Source of the DNA: CAZCVI01 sp964502145
GTDB lineage: Bacteria > Acidobacteriota > Aminicenantia > UBA2199
Direction of reading: 5' to 3'
DNA length: 64,000 nt
Assembly: GCA_964502145.1 (NCBI GenBank)
Contig: CAZCVI010000004.1
Location: 1-64,000, forward strand
The position numbers were made by a program, and so were the translations under genes. Below the pieces are notes generated by a model, which was not told the origin of the DNA, searched no databases, and worked only from the letters and a program-made list of their open reading frames with translations. Shown one piece after another: positions 23,528 to 31,634 of the stretch (its first letter is position 1; the number at the start of each line of letters is the position of its first letter).

Positions 23528-24838
23528 TTAACTTGTGACTTCATGTTTGCTTTGGTAGGAATACGAAACCATGGCTCCTAACAGGAAAAAGAAGACAGGA
23601 ATAAAAACGGGATCACCATAAAAATGAGTGTTGGCGATATTGAATACCATAAAACCAAGATAGAAGATAAAAAAAGTATAGCTCATGATGTTTTGTGGGT
23701 GCAACTGGCGGTGGGGTTTGATTTTTTTGTAGAGGAAATAAAAAAAGTACATCATAATAAAAAAACCAATAATGCCGGTCTGGTAGAGGATGGTGATATA
23801 ATAATTGTGGGGGGTGCCGTAATTGGTTCTGATATACTTGCCTTCCCAATTGTATATCTTAAACTCGGTAATTTGATTTCCCCAGCCGCAGCCTATGATG
23901 GGTGATTTTGTCCATTCATTAAATGCGGCGATGGTGCGACCAATGCGAACCCCAGGAATAGTGTTAAAAAACTCCCCTTCTCCACTAAAAGCCATTGTCG
24001 TCTCTTGGATACGTTTCTGGAATTTTTCATAGAGTGGTGATTGAACGAGAAAAAAACCAACGGCCACTAAGAGGAGCAACAAACAGGATAAATAAATCCG
24101 CATTCTTTCCTTGATGGGGCTCCCTGCCTTTTGGCTGTAGAAAAAAACCAGGATTATCATAAAAATGAAGACAATCAGGACACTGCGGTTCTGGGTGCCC
24201 ATTATTCCGAGGGCGGAGATACCCATAAAAAAAAGGGAGCGAGAAGTTTTCTGGCTCTTTTTTGAAATCTCCAGCAATTCATGGATAAAAATAAAACAAC
24301 AGAGCAGGGCAGTGGCGTGGGTCACCAGCATAAAATAGCGAGAAGCGACCACCTCACCTTTAATATAGATGTTGGTGAGGTCCAAGGAAGGGAATTTTAA
24401 ACTGAGTATTCCGAACAAAATGGAAATCAGGATATGAATGCGGATATAACGGAGATATTTGTCCATGTCGCTGGTGGTGGTGGTGAAGGTGAGTCCTGAG
24501 AAGAAAAGTAACGGGTAAACGAATAAATTCTTGAAGCGCCCCAACGTGGCGGAAGTGCTATTTCCCAATATGGAATAGGCATAAAAAGCCAGGAATAAAT
24601 AATATAAGAATAGAAGCAGGAATATGAATAGGAACGGCCAGTGAAAGTGCGGCGGCGACTTGGTCAGCCAATGAAACAGAGTAATGGCCAGGATTACGAT
24701 TAGAAATAGGTCGGATAGATACAGGTTAAAACCGACTCTAAAGTGATAATTATACAAAAAAGTGTTTAATAACAAGAAAAATAAAAGTTGTACCCCGATC
24801 TTAGACGAGGTGTTCCAATCTACTTTGCTCATGGTCAT
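23528..24838 (-). CDS. O-antigen ligase/polymerase (Wzy/WaaL family) membrane protein
   Basis: 436 aa with about 11-12 hydrophobic segments. A large periplasmic loop after about residue 270 ends in TPHNYYITILYQTGIIGFF, the conserved HN.Y...G..G region of O-antigen ligase/polymerase proteins (PF04932). Upstream of it are an arginine (PGVRIGRT) and GCGWGN, also usual for the family. It would polymerise repeat units or join glycan to an acceptor on the periplasmic side. The start ATG overlaps the previous stop as ATGA. Wzy versus ligase cannot be told from sequence alone; presence with flippase and Wzz-like genes favours polymerase. Confidence 0.85.
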   Translation of the reverse strand: MTMSKVDWNTSSKIGVQLLFFLLLNTFLYNYHFRVGFNLYLSDLFLIVILAITLFHWLTKSPPHFHWPFLFIFLLLFLYYLFLAFYAYSILGNSTSATLGRFKNLFVYPLLFFSGLTFTTTTSDMDKYLRYIRIHILISILFGILSLKFPSLDLTNIYIKGEVVASRYFMLVTHATALLCCFIFIHELLEISKKSQKTSRSLFFMGISALGIMGTQNRSVLIVFIFMIILVFFYSQKAGSPIKERMRIYLSCLLLLLVAVGFFLVQSPLYEKFQKRIQETTMAFSGEGEFFNTIPGVRIGRTIAAFNEWTKSPIIGCGWGNQITEFKIYNWEGKYIRTNYGTPHNYYITILYQTGIIGFFIMMYFFYFLYKKIKPHRQLHPQNIMSYTFFIFYLGFMVFNIANTHFYGDPVFIPVFFFLLGAMVSYSYQSKHEVTS

Positions 24839-25830
24839 TTTTCTTTTTTCCCGTTTTGTTGTTGATTTGTTTCTATGATAATTTTTGCCCAGCGCTCACC
24901 AAAGTAATTTAAATCAAATGATTTGGCGTACAGGCAATCGTGGTGAGCCACTCGTTGACCCGAGGAAATGATATTTTTTACTGCCTTTAACAAACATTCT
25001 GGATCATTGTCGCTCAGAATCTGTTGGTGAGTGTTTTCCAGCAGTTCTTTCATGCCGCCTTTGCCGTTGCCAATCACTGGTGTACCACAGATTAAACTTT
25101 CATGTGCAATGCGGCTCCATCCCTCGGAGAATTGGGGCATGGTCACTGTGACACTGCTGGCGTACAATAGCGAACAATACCCTTCAAAATTAAGGTCCAA
25201 ATGAATCGGACCGGCAAATTCCCGTGTCTGCCCGGAAGTGATCAACAGACAATCGTTGGCCAGGGGTTTGAGCTGCATATATGTATTAAAGGTTTTCGGT
25301 TTCGAGTTTTTGCCCAGATAGATTATCGGTTTATCTGGTAAATCGTATTTCCGCAGGAACTCTTCTTTTGCGAGATAGGGCTGGTATTTATTCACATCAT
25401 AGGCACAATAGATGATATCTATATCTGTAAGACCTGCCGATTCCAGGAAGTCTTTCCAATGGGTTGAAATAACGATTATTTTGGCATCTTTGGCTTTCTT
25501 TAAAAACCGGTTAAAAAAGAACTGGTGTTTTTTTTTTTTCCGGGTCTCTGCCAAATCGAAATGGAACATTATAATGATACGTTTGCCGCGAATGCGGCTG
25601 GAACTCCACGCGGCGGCGCTGTAGTCCATTATCTCAATATTATTTTGATGGCTGGTCTTGGTAACATAGGTGAAAAGGGCATCTAAATAAGTAAAGCCTC
25701 TGCCTTGATAGGCTGTATATGCCTTCTTCTCTACAATATCGAAACCCCTTTCTTGTAACACATCACAAACCATATGATTATAGATATTCCCACCGGTCAT
25801 ATAATTTTTACTGAACCAAAAATGGATCAT
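24835..25830 (-). CDS. Glycosyltransferase (GT-B, family 4-like)
   Basis: 331 aa from ATG 25830. N-terminal FSKNYMTGGNIYNHMV corresponds to the glycine-rich acceptor loop. PIIYLGKNSKPKTF begins the donor domain, and MPQFSEGWSRIAHESLICGTPVIGNGKGG carries the conserved SEG....ESL..G.P(V)I motif of family 4-type enzymes. Likely adds one residue of the repeat unit. The frame is open to 25872, overlapping the preceding methyltransferase, but nothing conserved is encoded there. The chosen start has only a weak GGAA site. Confidence 0.85.
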   Translation of the reverse strand: MIHFWFSKNYMTGGNIYNHMVCDVLQERGFDIVEKKAYTAYQGRGFTYLDALFTYVTKTSHQNNIEIMDYSAAAWSSSRIRGKRIIIMFHFDLAETRKKKKHQFFFNRFLKKAKDAKIIVISTHWKDFLESAGLTDIDIIYCAYDVNKYQPYLAKEEFLRKYDLPDKPIIYLGKNSKPKTFNTYMQLKPLANDCLLITSGQTREFAGPIHLDLNFEGYCSLLYASSVTVTMPQFSEGWSRIAHESLICGTPVIGNGKGGMKELLENTHQQILSDNDPECLLKAVKNIISSGQRVAHHDCLYAKSFDLNYFGERWAKIIIETNQQQNGKKEK

Positions 25831-25849
25831 GATGTCATTCCATTTCCTC

Positions 25850-26701
25850 TTAATTCTTTCTGAGCAGTGCAAGAAAATCCAGACTGGTAGTCAGATTCTC
25901 GGCGATTATTTTATAATTCTCCTCTGAATAGTGATTAAACCGTTCCGCTTCTTCTGTCGGGAGAATTTTTTCTTTTTTGGGGGCCATGTTCCGCTTTTTT
26001 ATTAAGCGTGGTGTTAAAGTCGCAAGCAATCGCTTTAAAGGATACCGTAGTAATGCATTGAGCAGTGATTTGTTCACCCGTTTGCGCTCAATTTGATTGA
26101 TTTCTTCCGTACCACTGATGCCTAATATAGTTATCTGATCAAACACTGCCCGCAGTTGCTTTGAAAGGGAGTTTTGGTTATATTCTCGGATATGGTATGG
26201 ATTCACGGGTTTTTGAAAAGGATACAACCGATACCCCCGGTTGGGAGTGGTAATGATTAAGACGCCATCATCCTTTAGCACTCGCTTTAACTCGTTGAGA
26301 TAACCTTTTACATTATGGACATGCTCGATCACTTGAAAAGACACGATCAGATCAAATGATTGATCGGCAAAATGTGTTTTTGTTTCCGGGGTGATCACGT
26401 CAAATGAGAGATTATCGGTTTGGTATTTCTGTTTGCAGTGGTCGATAACTCTTTGATTGATATCCACCGCGGTCACCTTTTTGGCTATTTTAGCCAGGAG
26501 AGCACTTCCGTATCCGTTTCCACAACCATATTCCAACACTGTTTTATCCAGGCAAAACTCCTTGGTTCCAGCAAATATATAGGCTTTTTGGTGCCGGAGA
26601 AAGAGGAGATATTGGGCGATACTGGTCAGTTTTTTTTCCTCCGATATCCGCCCATCCATTTCATATTGCTGCTTAATTTTATTTTTACTGGTTTCTCTCA
26701 T
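25850..26701 (-). CDS. Class I SAM methyltransferase
   Basis: 283 aa. VLEYGCGNGYGSALLA is motif I, VTAVDIN motif II, FDLIVSFQVIEHVHNVKGYL and DDGVLIITTPN the later motifs of Methyltransf_11/23 enzymes. The long C-terminal helical extension (about 190-283, basic) may contact a lipid-linked glycan or membrane. ATG 26701 has a GGAG about 11 nt upstream and overlaps the flippase stop by 17 bp, pointing to translational coupling. Substrate unknown. Confidence 0.85.
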   Translation of the reverse strand: MRETSKNKIKQQYEMDGRISEEKKLTSIAQYLLFLRHQKAYIFAGTKEFCLDKTVLEYGCGNGYGSALLAKIAKKVTAVDINQRVIDHCKQKYQTDNLSFDVITPETKTHFADQSFDLIVSFQVIEHVHNVKGYLNELKRVLKDDGVLIITTPNRGYRLYPFQKPVNPYHIREYNQNSLSKQLRAVFDQITILGISGTEEINQIERKRVNKSLLNALLRYPLKRLLATLTPRLIKKRNMAPKKEKILPTEEAERFNHYSEENYKIIAENLTTSLDFLALLRKN

Positions 26702-28361
26702 CGCGAAAATCTCTCCTATATATCTTATCTGTCCATATTTTATGCATTTTTCTCCATAACTCACTTATCGTTTGTTTGACTTTGGCCAGAAAATCCAACT
26801 CTTCAACGGTTAGTTTTTGGATATACAAAATAGTGAAGTAGAGTATCCCAAACGTGATCATCAAAAGGATAGCAGATAAAAAATGGGGGGGCAGCACGAG
26901 TTTTTTTAAGAAGAATACGATCCCACCTCCAATCAAACCCGCATTTAAACATTTGAGGAAATCTTTTCTAAAGGGATGGATGTGGAGATAATGGTAGACA
27001 AAACTCAATTCCATCAAGCTGGTGACGGTAACGGTGGTTAGGTTGGCCAGACCTGCACCAATGATGCCCAGTTTAGGGATTAATAGTATATTCAACACCG
27101 CCAATAACACGACTGTGACAATCATGATTAACAGGTTGAGTATTGGTTTGCCGACCATGACCAGTATGATCCCTGCATTTCCCACCACTGTCTTTACCAG
27201 TTGTCCCAGGCATACCAGCACCACGACTATTTTTCCTTTTTTGAATTCGGGCCCGAAAAAAGACAGCAATTCCGTGGAGAAGATCACGATAAATCCCAAC
27301 AAGAACATGCTGCCAATAAACATCATCTTGGTTAGATTCTTGTAGTTGCTCTCGATTTTATCAATTTCGCCTCGCGCATAATACCCGGAAACCATGGGTG
27401 CGAAGATCATGTGCGATGCTTGGCTGGGCATGGCTAAAAAGGAGGCGAGGCGACACGCGATAAAATAAATACTGGTGTTGGCGGCTGTGGTTAATAAACC
27501 GAGTATGATTATATCCAACCTGAGTTTTAACTCGTTAAAAACGGATACGAACGTGAGGGGCAATGAAAATTTAAAAAAGCGGAGAAATTCGTCTTTTTTA
27601 AAGAGAGGACCGGGTCCTATCGGCTTGATTATGTGGCGATGAAAAAGAATTAAGATAATAAAGGCCATAAAATTCGAGACCATGAAGGCAATAATGGCCC
27701 CTTCCAATTTGAATCCCAAAAAATAAAAGAGCGCAATCAGCAATAAATTTGCGATAGGTATCAAAAAATATTCTACTATAACGCGCCGGGTGATCTTTTT
27801 GAATCCTCTTAACACTTCCAGCAAAATCTGGGATATCGTGATAATGGGAATGGCGAAAACCAGTATTTTTAATGGTAGCGCCAAGGCTGGTTTCTTAAAG
27901 AAACTGAGGGCCACATGATCTCCGCCAAAAAATAACAGTAGGGCGGTCAGTACACTGAGAATACCGGGAATAATGAGCGCGATCCTGATGGATTGTTGGA
28001 CGTGGTCCTCATCTTTTTGGGCAGCATAAAACGCGATCTGCCTGACCACGCCCAACCCCATGCCCAGGTTACTGATCATGCTCATCACCATGACCGTGGT
28101 TCGCCCCAGGATAAATATGCCAAAGATTTCGGCACCCAACATCCGGGTTAATACCATATTGGTAGTTAACCGGAAAAAAGTATCCACCAGTCTACCGCCA
28201 CCGGTAGAACCGCTGGCTTTCATTATGGTATTAAAATCTTGCCCTGCCTCTTTTTTCTTCACGGGTGCTTCGCTTTCTGCTTTTTTTTTGTAGAAATATC
28301 TTTCCTGTGTTAATGGACCAAAGCTTCGCTTACTTGCGAAATACCAGACAACCGATGCCAT
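26685..28361 (-). CDS. Wzx-like polysaccharide flippase
   Basis: About 558 aa with 12-14 membrane helices. The core begins around residue 46 with MKASGSTGGGRLVDTFFRL and LTRMLGAEIFGIFILG, the usual opening of the polysaccharide-synthase/oligosaccharide flippase (MOP) superfamily. It should move lipid-linked repeat units to the periplasmic face. The first ~45 residues are an unusual hydrophilic extension rich in Lys/Glu, encoded partly within the end of the upstream gene, so the real start is uncertain (GTG 28367, ATG 28361, GTG near 28262 or ATG near 28223). No option has a convincing ribosome site. Confidence 0.87.
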   Translation of the reverse strand: MASVVWYFASKRSFGPLTQERYFYKKKAESEAPVKKKEAGQDFNTIMKASGSTGGGRLVDTFFRLTTNMVLTRMLGAEIFGIFILGRTTVMVMSMISNLGMGLGVVRQIAFYAAQKDEDHVQQSIRIALIIPGILSVLTALLLFFGGDHVALSFFKKPALALPLKILVFAIPIITISQILLEVLRGFKKITRRVIVEYFLIPIANLLLIALFYFLGFKLEGAIIAFMVSNFMAFIILILFHRHIIKPIGPGPLFKKDEFLRFFKFSLPLTFVSVFNELKLRLDIIILGLLTTAANTSIYFIACRLASFLAMPSQASHMIFAPMVSGYYARGEIDKIESNYKNLTKMMFIGSMFLLGFIVIFSTELLSFFGPEFKKGKIVVVLVCLGQLVKTVVGNAGIILVMVGKPILNLLIMIVTVVLLAVLNILLIPKLGIIGAGLANLTTVTVTSLMELSFVYHYLHIHPFRKDFLKCLNAGLIGGGIVFFLKKLVLPPHFLSAILLMITFGILYFTILYIQKLTVEELDFLAKVKQTISELWRKMHKIWTDKIYRRDFRDERNQ

Positions 28362-29064
28362 TAACACCGCAATGGTTTTTCATTTTTTTATCAAAACGAT
28401 TGGAAACCGCCCCGATTTTTTCCCTGGCACAGGGTAACCACTGGTTATAATTTATGCGTTGAAAATAGCAGCTCTTTTCCAGAGAAAAACTATGGGCTGC
28501 AATCAGGTTCTCGATTTCCTCTGCGGCGAAGGAGCGCATAAAATCATCTTCGAATGAATCTCCTACCGGGACAGTAAGGATTAATTTTCCTTTAGCCGCG
28601 AGAAGTCCATATAATTTTGAAATGATTTTGTCCAGTGCTTCCGGTTCATACTCGGCCCCATATGCTTTCAAGCCGACGTGTTCCAGGGAGGAAACAGCGA
28701 TAATAACATCGAACCCCGTTTCATCCAGTGTCAGGATATTTTGTTTTTTAAACACCAGGTTTGGATGTTCGAATGGATAATCGCGCAGGTCCACGCCAAA
28801 TACATCATGCCCCATCGAAGCCAAAGATATGGGTAGCCAACTGTTGGTACAACCAAAATCCAGTATTTTTAATCTTTTTTCATCCGCTTTTAGTTCGGAG
28901 AAAACAAAAGGTACTTCGATAATCCGTTCATTTACAGAATAGGCTTGCGCATTATAGAATCGAAACGGGACATTAAAATATGTTTCAATTTGGGTTTGCC
29001 GGGAAATCAATCTGGCCAGTTTTCGCCTGATTCGATTGATTATAGAATTTTTTTTATTTTTCAT
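28330..29064 (-). CDS. Class I SAM methyltransferase
   Basis: 244 aa. LKILDFGCTNSWLPISLASM is the motif I region (with T-N in place of the usual G-x-G), VFGVDLRDY motif II, FDVIIAVSSLEHVGL and GKLILTVPVG later motifs. The basic N-terminus (MKNKKNSIINRIRRKLARL) could bind membranes. It follows the Wzz-like gene by 29 bp within the LegB-headed operon. This is one of three methyltransferases in this glycan region, suggesting a heavily methylated polysaccharide. Confidence 0.8.
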   Translation of the reverse strand: MKNKKNSIINRIRRKLARLISRQTQIETYFNVPFRFYNAQAYSVNERIIEVPFVFSELKADEKRLKILDFGCTNSWLPISLASMGHDVFGVDLRDYPFEHPNLVFKKQNILTLDETGFDVIIAVSSLEHVGLKAYGAEYEPEALDKIISKLYGLLAAKGKLILTVPVGDSFEDDFMRSFAAEEIENLIAAHSFSLEKSCYFQRINYNQWLPCAREKIGAVSNRFDKKMKNHCGVNGIGCLVFRK

Positions 29065-29093
29065 TCTGGTTGCGTTTCTTTTTTATTGTTTTT

Positions 29094-30299
29094 TTAAGCA
29101 GTCGGTGAGCCAACTGTGGGGAAGGTCTCATCGGCGTTTTTTTTATTACCTTTCGATACTTCCAAAACAAACGCCAGAAAAGAAAATATTAATAAGCTCA
29201 GGAAAAAGGCACCCAAAACGATTCGTTTCCGTTTTGGCAAAAAATGTTTTTCCGGGTGCGTCGGGCCAGAAATAAATTTATATACCATGCTATGGAGTTT
29301 TTGAAAATAAAAAAATTGCCCGGCTAACGTATGGGAGGCCAGTTTGCTTTCATTATCTGTTTTGCCGGCGAAAAATTTGTTTTTTTCTGCAATTAATGCA
29401 GTGAGTAATCCATCATTGACCAAATACTCCGGCTCAATGCTGACCAGAGGTTTTATTTTTTCTATGTAGTCAAGCATGAATTGATCCACTTTTGCGTTTT
29501 TCCTGAGGCGGTCAATTTGAATTTGATTTTCCATGATGCCCATTTTAACCGACACCAGTTGTTGTTGGGGGGAGAGGTATCTTTCAGAGTTCGCATCCGC
29601 AGTCACCAGTTCCCGGGTCGCCTGGGGGCCAGCCCCTGGCAGTTTTAGCAGTTGATTTTCAATCAAAGACGTTTTTTCCCTTAGATAATTGGTCTCACGT
29701 TCCAGGTTAATAATGGCTTTTTCGACTTGGACGATAGCCGCTTGTGATTTGATGCTAATGTTTTCAATATATCCTCCCACCTGCATATTGAGAATAGTCG
29801 TTAAGAGGTAGGACCCCAGGATTTGTGTTTGGTTCATGGCATTCTGAGGGGAATCTCCTATTCCTATGATGATAATACCCATAATGGAGTTTTCTATCAC
29901 TTTAACCCCTCGTTCTTCTGTTTCAAATGCGTATATGGGATTATAATGATATCTAAAAAATTGCTCTTCAAACTCCCATTTATCGAAATCCCATACCCCA
30001 TTATATCCTTTCTTTTTTAAAAATCTCATAAAAAGAGCGCGGTTCTGGAAAGTGTCTGAAAATCTTCTAAATGTAGGTATATCAATGCTTTTTGGCATGT
30101 CATTCGGTTCGGATTTCTTGAGGTCGCTCAGCGAGACCACTGCTTTACTCCGATAGGTTTTGGGCACTAGGAATACAATTGCCACAGCCAGGACGGTGAC
30201 GGCCATAGTGCCCAAGATAATCAAGCGTCGCCTCTTCCAGAGTATTTTAAATATGCCCATTAAACCACTCTCGTTTTTTTCATATTGGGTTTCAACCAT
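29094..30299 (-). CDS. Wzz-type chain-length determinant protein
   Basis: 401 aa. A membrane helix near residues 26-46 (RLIILGTMAVTVLAVAIVFL) is followed by the Wzz domain start YRSKAVVSL, a long periplasmic region with a coiled coil (about 185-230, IVQVEKAIINLERETNYL), and a second helix near residues 365-385 (VLGAFFLSLLIFSFLAFVL). This two-helix, coiled-coil layout is that of Wzz/PCP proteins, which set glycan chain length with Wzy. No C-terminal tyrosine kinase domain. AAGGAG lies well placed before the ATG. Confidence 0.88.
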   Translation of the reverse strand: MVETQYEKNESGLMGIFKILWKRRRLIILGTMAVTVLAVAIVFLVPKTYRSKAVVSLSDLKKSEPNDMPKSIDIPTFRRFSDTFQNRALFMRFLKKKGYNGVWDFDKWEFEEQFFRYHYNPIYAFETEERGVKVIENSIMGIIIIGIGDSPQNAMNQTQILGSYLLTTILNMQVGGYIENISIKSQAAIVQVEKAIINLERETNYLREKTSLIENQLLKLPGAGPQATRELVTADANSERYLSPQQQLVSVKMGIMENQIQIDRLRKNAKVDQFMLDYIEKIKPLVSIEPEYLVNDGLLTALIAEKNKFFAGKTDNESKLASHTLAGQFFYFQKLHSMVYKFISGPTHPEKHFLPKRKRIVLGAFFLSLLIFSFLAFVLEVSKGNKKNADETFPTVGSPTA

Positions 30300-30368
30300 T
30301 TTCCTTTTCTCCTTTATCGTATGGTTTCTACAAGTTTCGTTTTCACAGCTTCTTCGATATATACAACA

Positions 30369-31370
30369 CTATATATTATAGATGGCGTGTTTATAACATT
30401 TTAGATTTTCCTTACAGGAAAACCATGCAATCGTTTCTTTTAAGCCTTTTTCCAGAGAATATTCTGGTTTCCAACCCGTTAGGGTTGTAATTTTATCATT
30501 GGCACCCAGTAATCGGCGTACCTCGCTTTTAGAGGGGCGAAAGCGTTCTTTTTCCTGGATAATTTTTGCCTTGGGATTGATGATTGCGATCAGATTTTGG
30601 GCTAAGTCGCCGATAGAGACTTCCGTTTGGGTGGCTATATTAATCTCTTCGCCGATGGTGCTGGATGTCTGCGCTATATCCATAAAGCCCTGCACTGTAT
30701 CCTTTACAAACAGCAGATCCCGAGTGGGTGTCAAATCGCCCAGCTTAATCTGTTCTTGGCCATTTAATAACTGGCAAATAATGGTCGGGATCACAGCACG
30801 GGCAGATTGACGGGGACCATAGGTATTAAAGGGCCGAACAATGGTCACGGGCAGTTCAAAGGAGCGGTAAAATGATTCGGCCATCCGGTCAGCACCGATT
30901 TTACTGGCGCTGTAAGGCGACTGCCCTTGAAAAGGATGCGCTTCATCAATGGGCACATACCGGGCTGTTCCATAAACCTCGGATGTTGAGGTCACCAGCA
31001 CCCGTCGAGTTCCTAATGCACGGGCAGCTTGCAGTACATTAAGCGTACCTTTAATATTGGTGTCGACATAACTATCTGGGGAATGGTAACTAAACGGAAT
31101 AGCGATCAGTGCGGCCAGATGAAAAACGGTATCAATGCCTTCGAGGGCTGTTCTAACCCCATTGGGGTCGCGAATATCACCGGCAAAAACATCGATCTGC
31201 GCCAGCATTTCCGGGGGCAAGGATTCCAGCCAGCCCCAACTGTTAAAGGAGTTGTAAAATACAAAGGCACGCACCTTGGCACCGGCATTTACAAGCGCTT
31301 CGGTCAGGTGACTGCCAATAAAACCGTCCGCCCCTGTGACCAGCACGTTCTTGTCTTTTAATTCATGCAC
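30369..31370 (-). CDS. legB: NAD-dependent 4,6-dehydratase, LegB-like extended SDR
   Basis: 333 aa. VLVTGADGFIGSHLTEAL is the GxxGxxG Rossmann motif, TSTSEVYGTAR and PYSASKIGADRM contain the catalytic S/T and YxxxK, and RPFNTYGPRQSARAVIP is typical of nucleotide-sugar 4,6-dehydratases. The sequence (for example YNSFNSWGWL, ALIAIPFSYHSPDSYVDTN) matches my recollection of the NAD-dependent LegB group that makes the 4-keto-6-deoxy intermediate for legionaminic-acid-like or other amino sugars. The other leg genes are not in the window, so the final sugar is unknown. First gene of an eight-gene operon preceded by a promoter and an ops-like leader. Confidence 0.85.
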   Translation of the reverse strand: MHELKDKNVLVTGADGFIGSHLTEALVNAGAKVRAFVFYNSFNSWGWLESLPPEMLAQIDVFAGDIRDPNGVRTALEGIDTVFHLAALIAIPFSYHSPDSYVDTNIKGTLNVLQAARALGTRRVLVTSTSEVYGTARYVPIDEAHPFQGQSPYSASKIGADRMAESFYRSFELPVTIVRPFNTYGPRQSARAVIPTIICQLLNGQEQIKLGDLTPTRDLLFVKDTVQGFMDIAQTSSTIGEEINIATQTEVSIGDLAQNLIAIINPKAKIIQEKERFRPSKSEVRRLLGANDKITTLTGWKPEYSLEKGLKETIAWFSCKENLKCYKHAIYNI

Positions 31371-31405
31371 TTATTTCAGCCTCGTTTTTTATAATTTTCA
31401 CCGGA

Positions 31406-31417
31406 CAAGCTACCGCC
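31406..31417 (-). promoter_or_regulatory. ops-like element in leader of the LegB operon
   Basis: On the minus strand this reads GGCGGTAGCTTG, matching the conserved GGCGGTAGC of the ops (operon polarity suppressor) element, where RfaH is loaded on paused RNA polymerase. It lies 35 nt before the legB ATG and about 100 nt after the predicted transcript start, the usual place for ops/JUMPstart in polysaccharide operons. Confidence 0.7.
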
Positions 31418-31519
31418 GTTACCTTTTATCAAGGTCAGACAAAAAATTAGCATGTTCATTTTTAATGTTCATTTGTTGAGTATAAAGGTTTTAATCTCCC
31501 TTTAACCCTCTAAGTCATA

Positions 31520-31548
31520 ATTATTTCATTTAGAACAGATTTTGTCAA
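31520..31548 (-). promoter_or_regulatory. Sigma70 promoter of the LegB polysaccharide operon
   Basis: On the minus strand: TTGACA, a 17-bp spacer, then AATAAT, with the start near 31513 and a leader of about 140 nt that includes the ops-like element. Confidence 0.7.
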
Positions 31549-31634
31549 TAGAAAATTTGATACATGGCTTCACCAGCCGAATGATTTCAAGAATTTGGCG
31601 GTGGATTGGGGTAATGATGCGGTTATTCTCTGGG

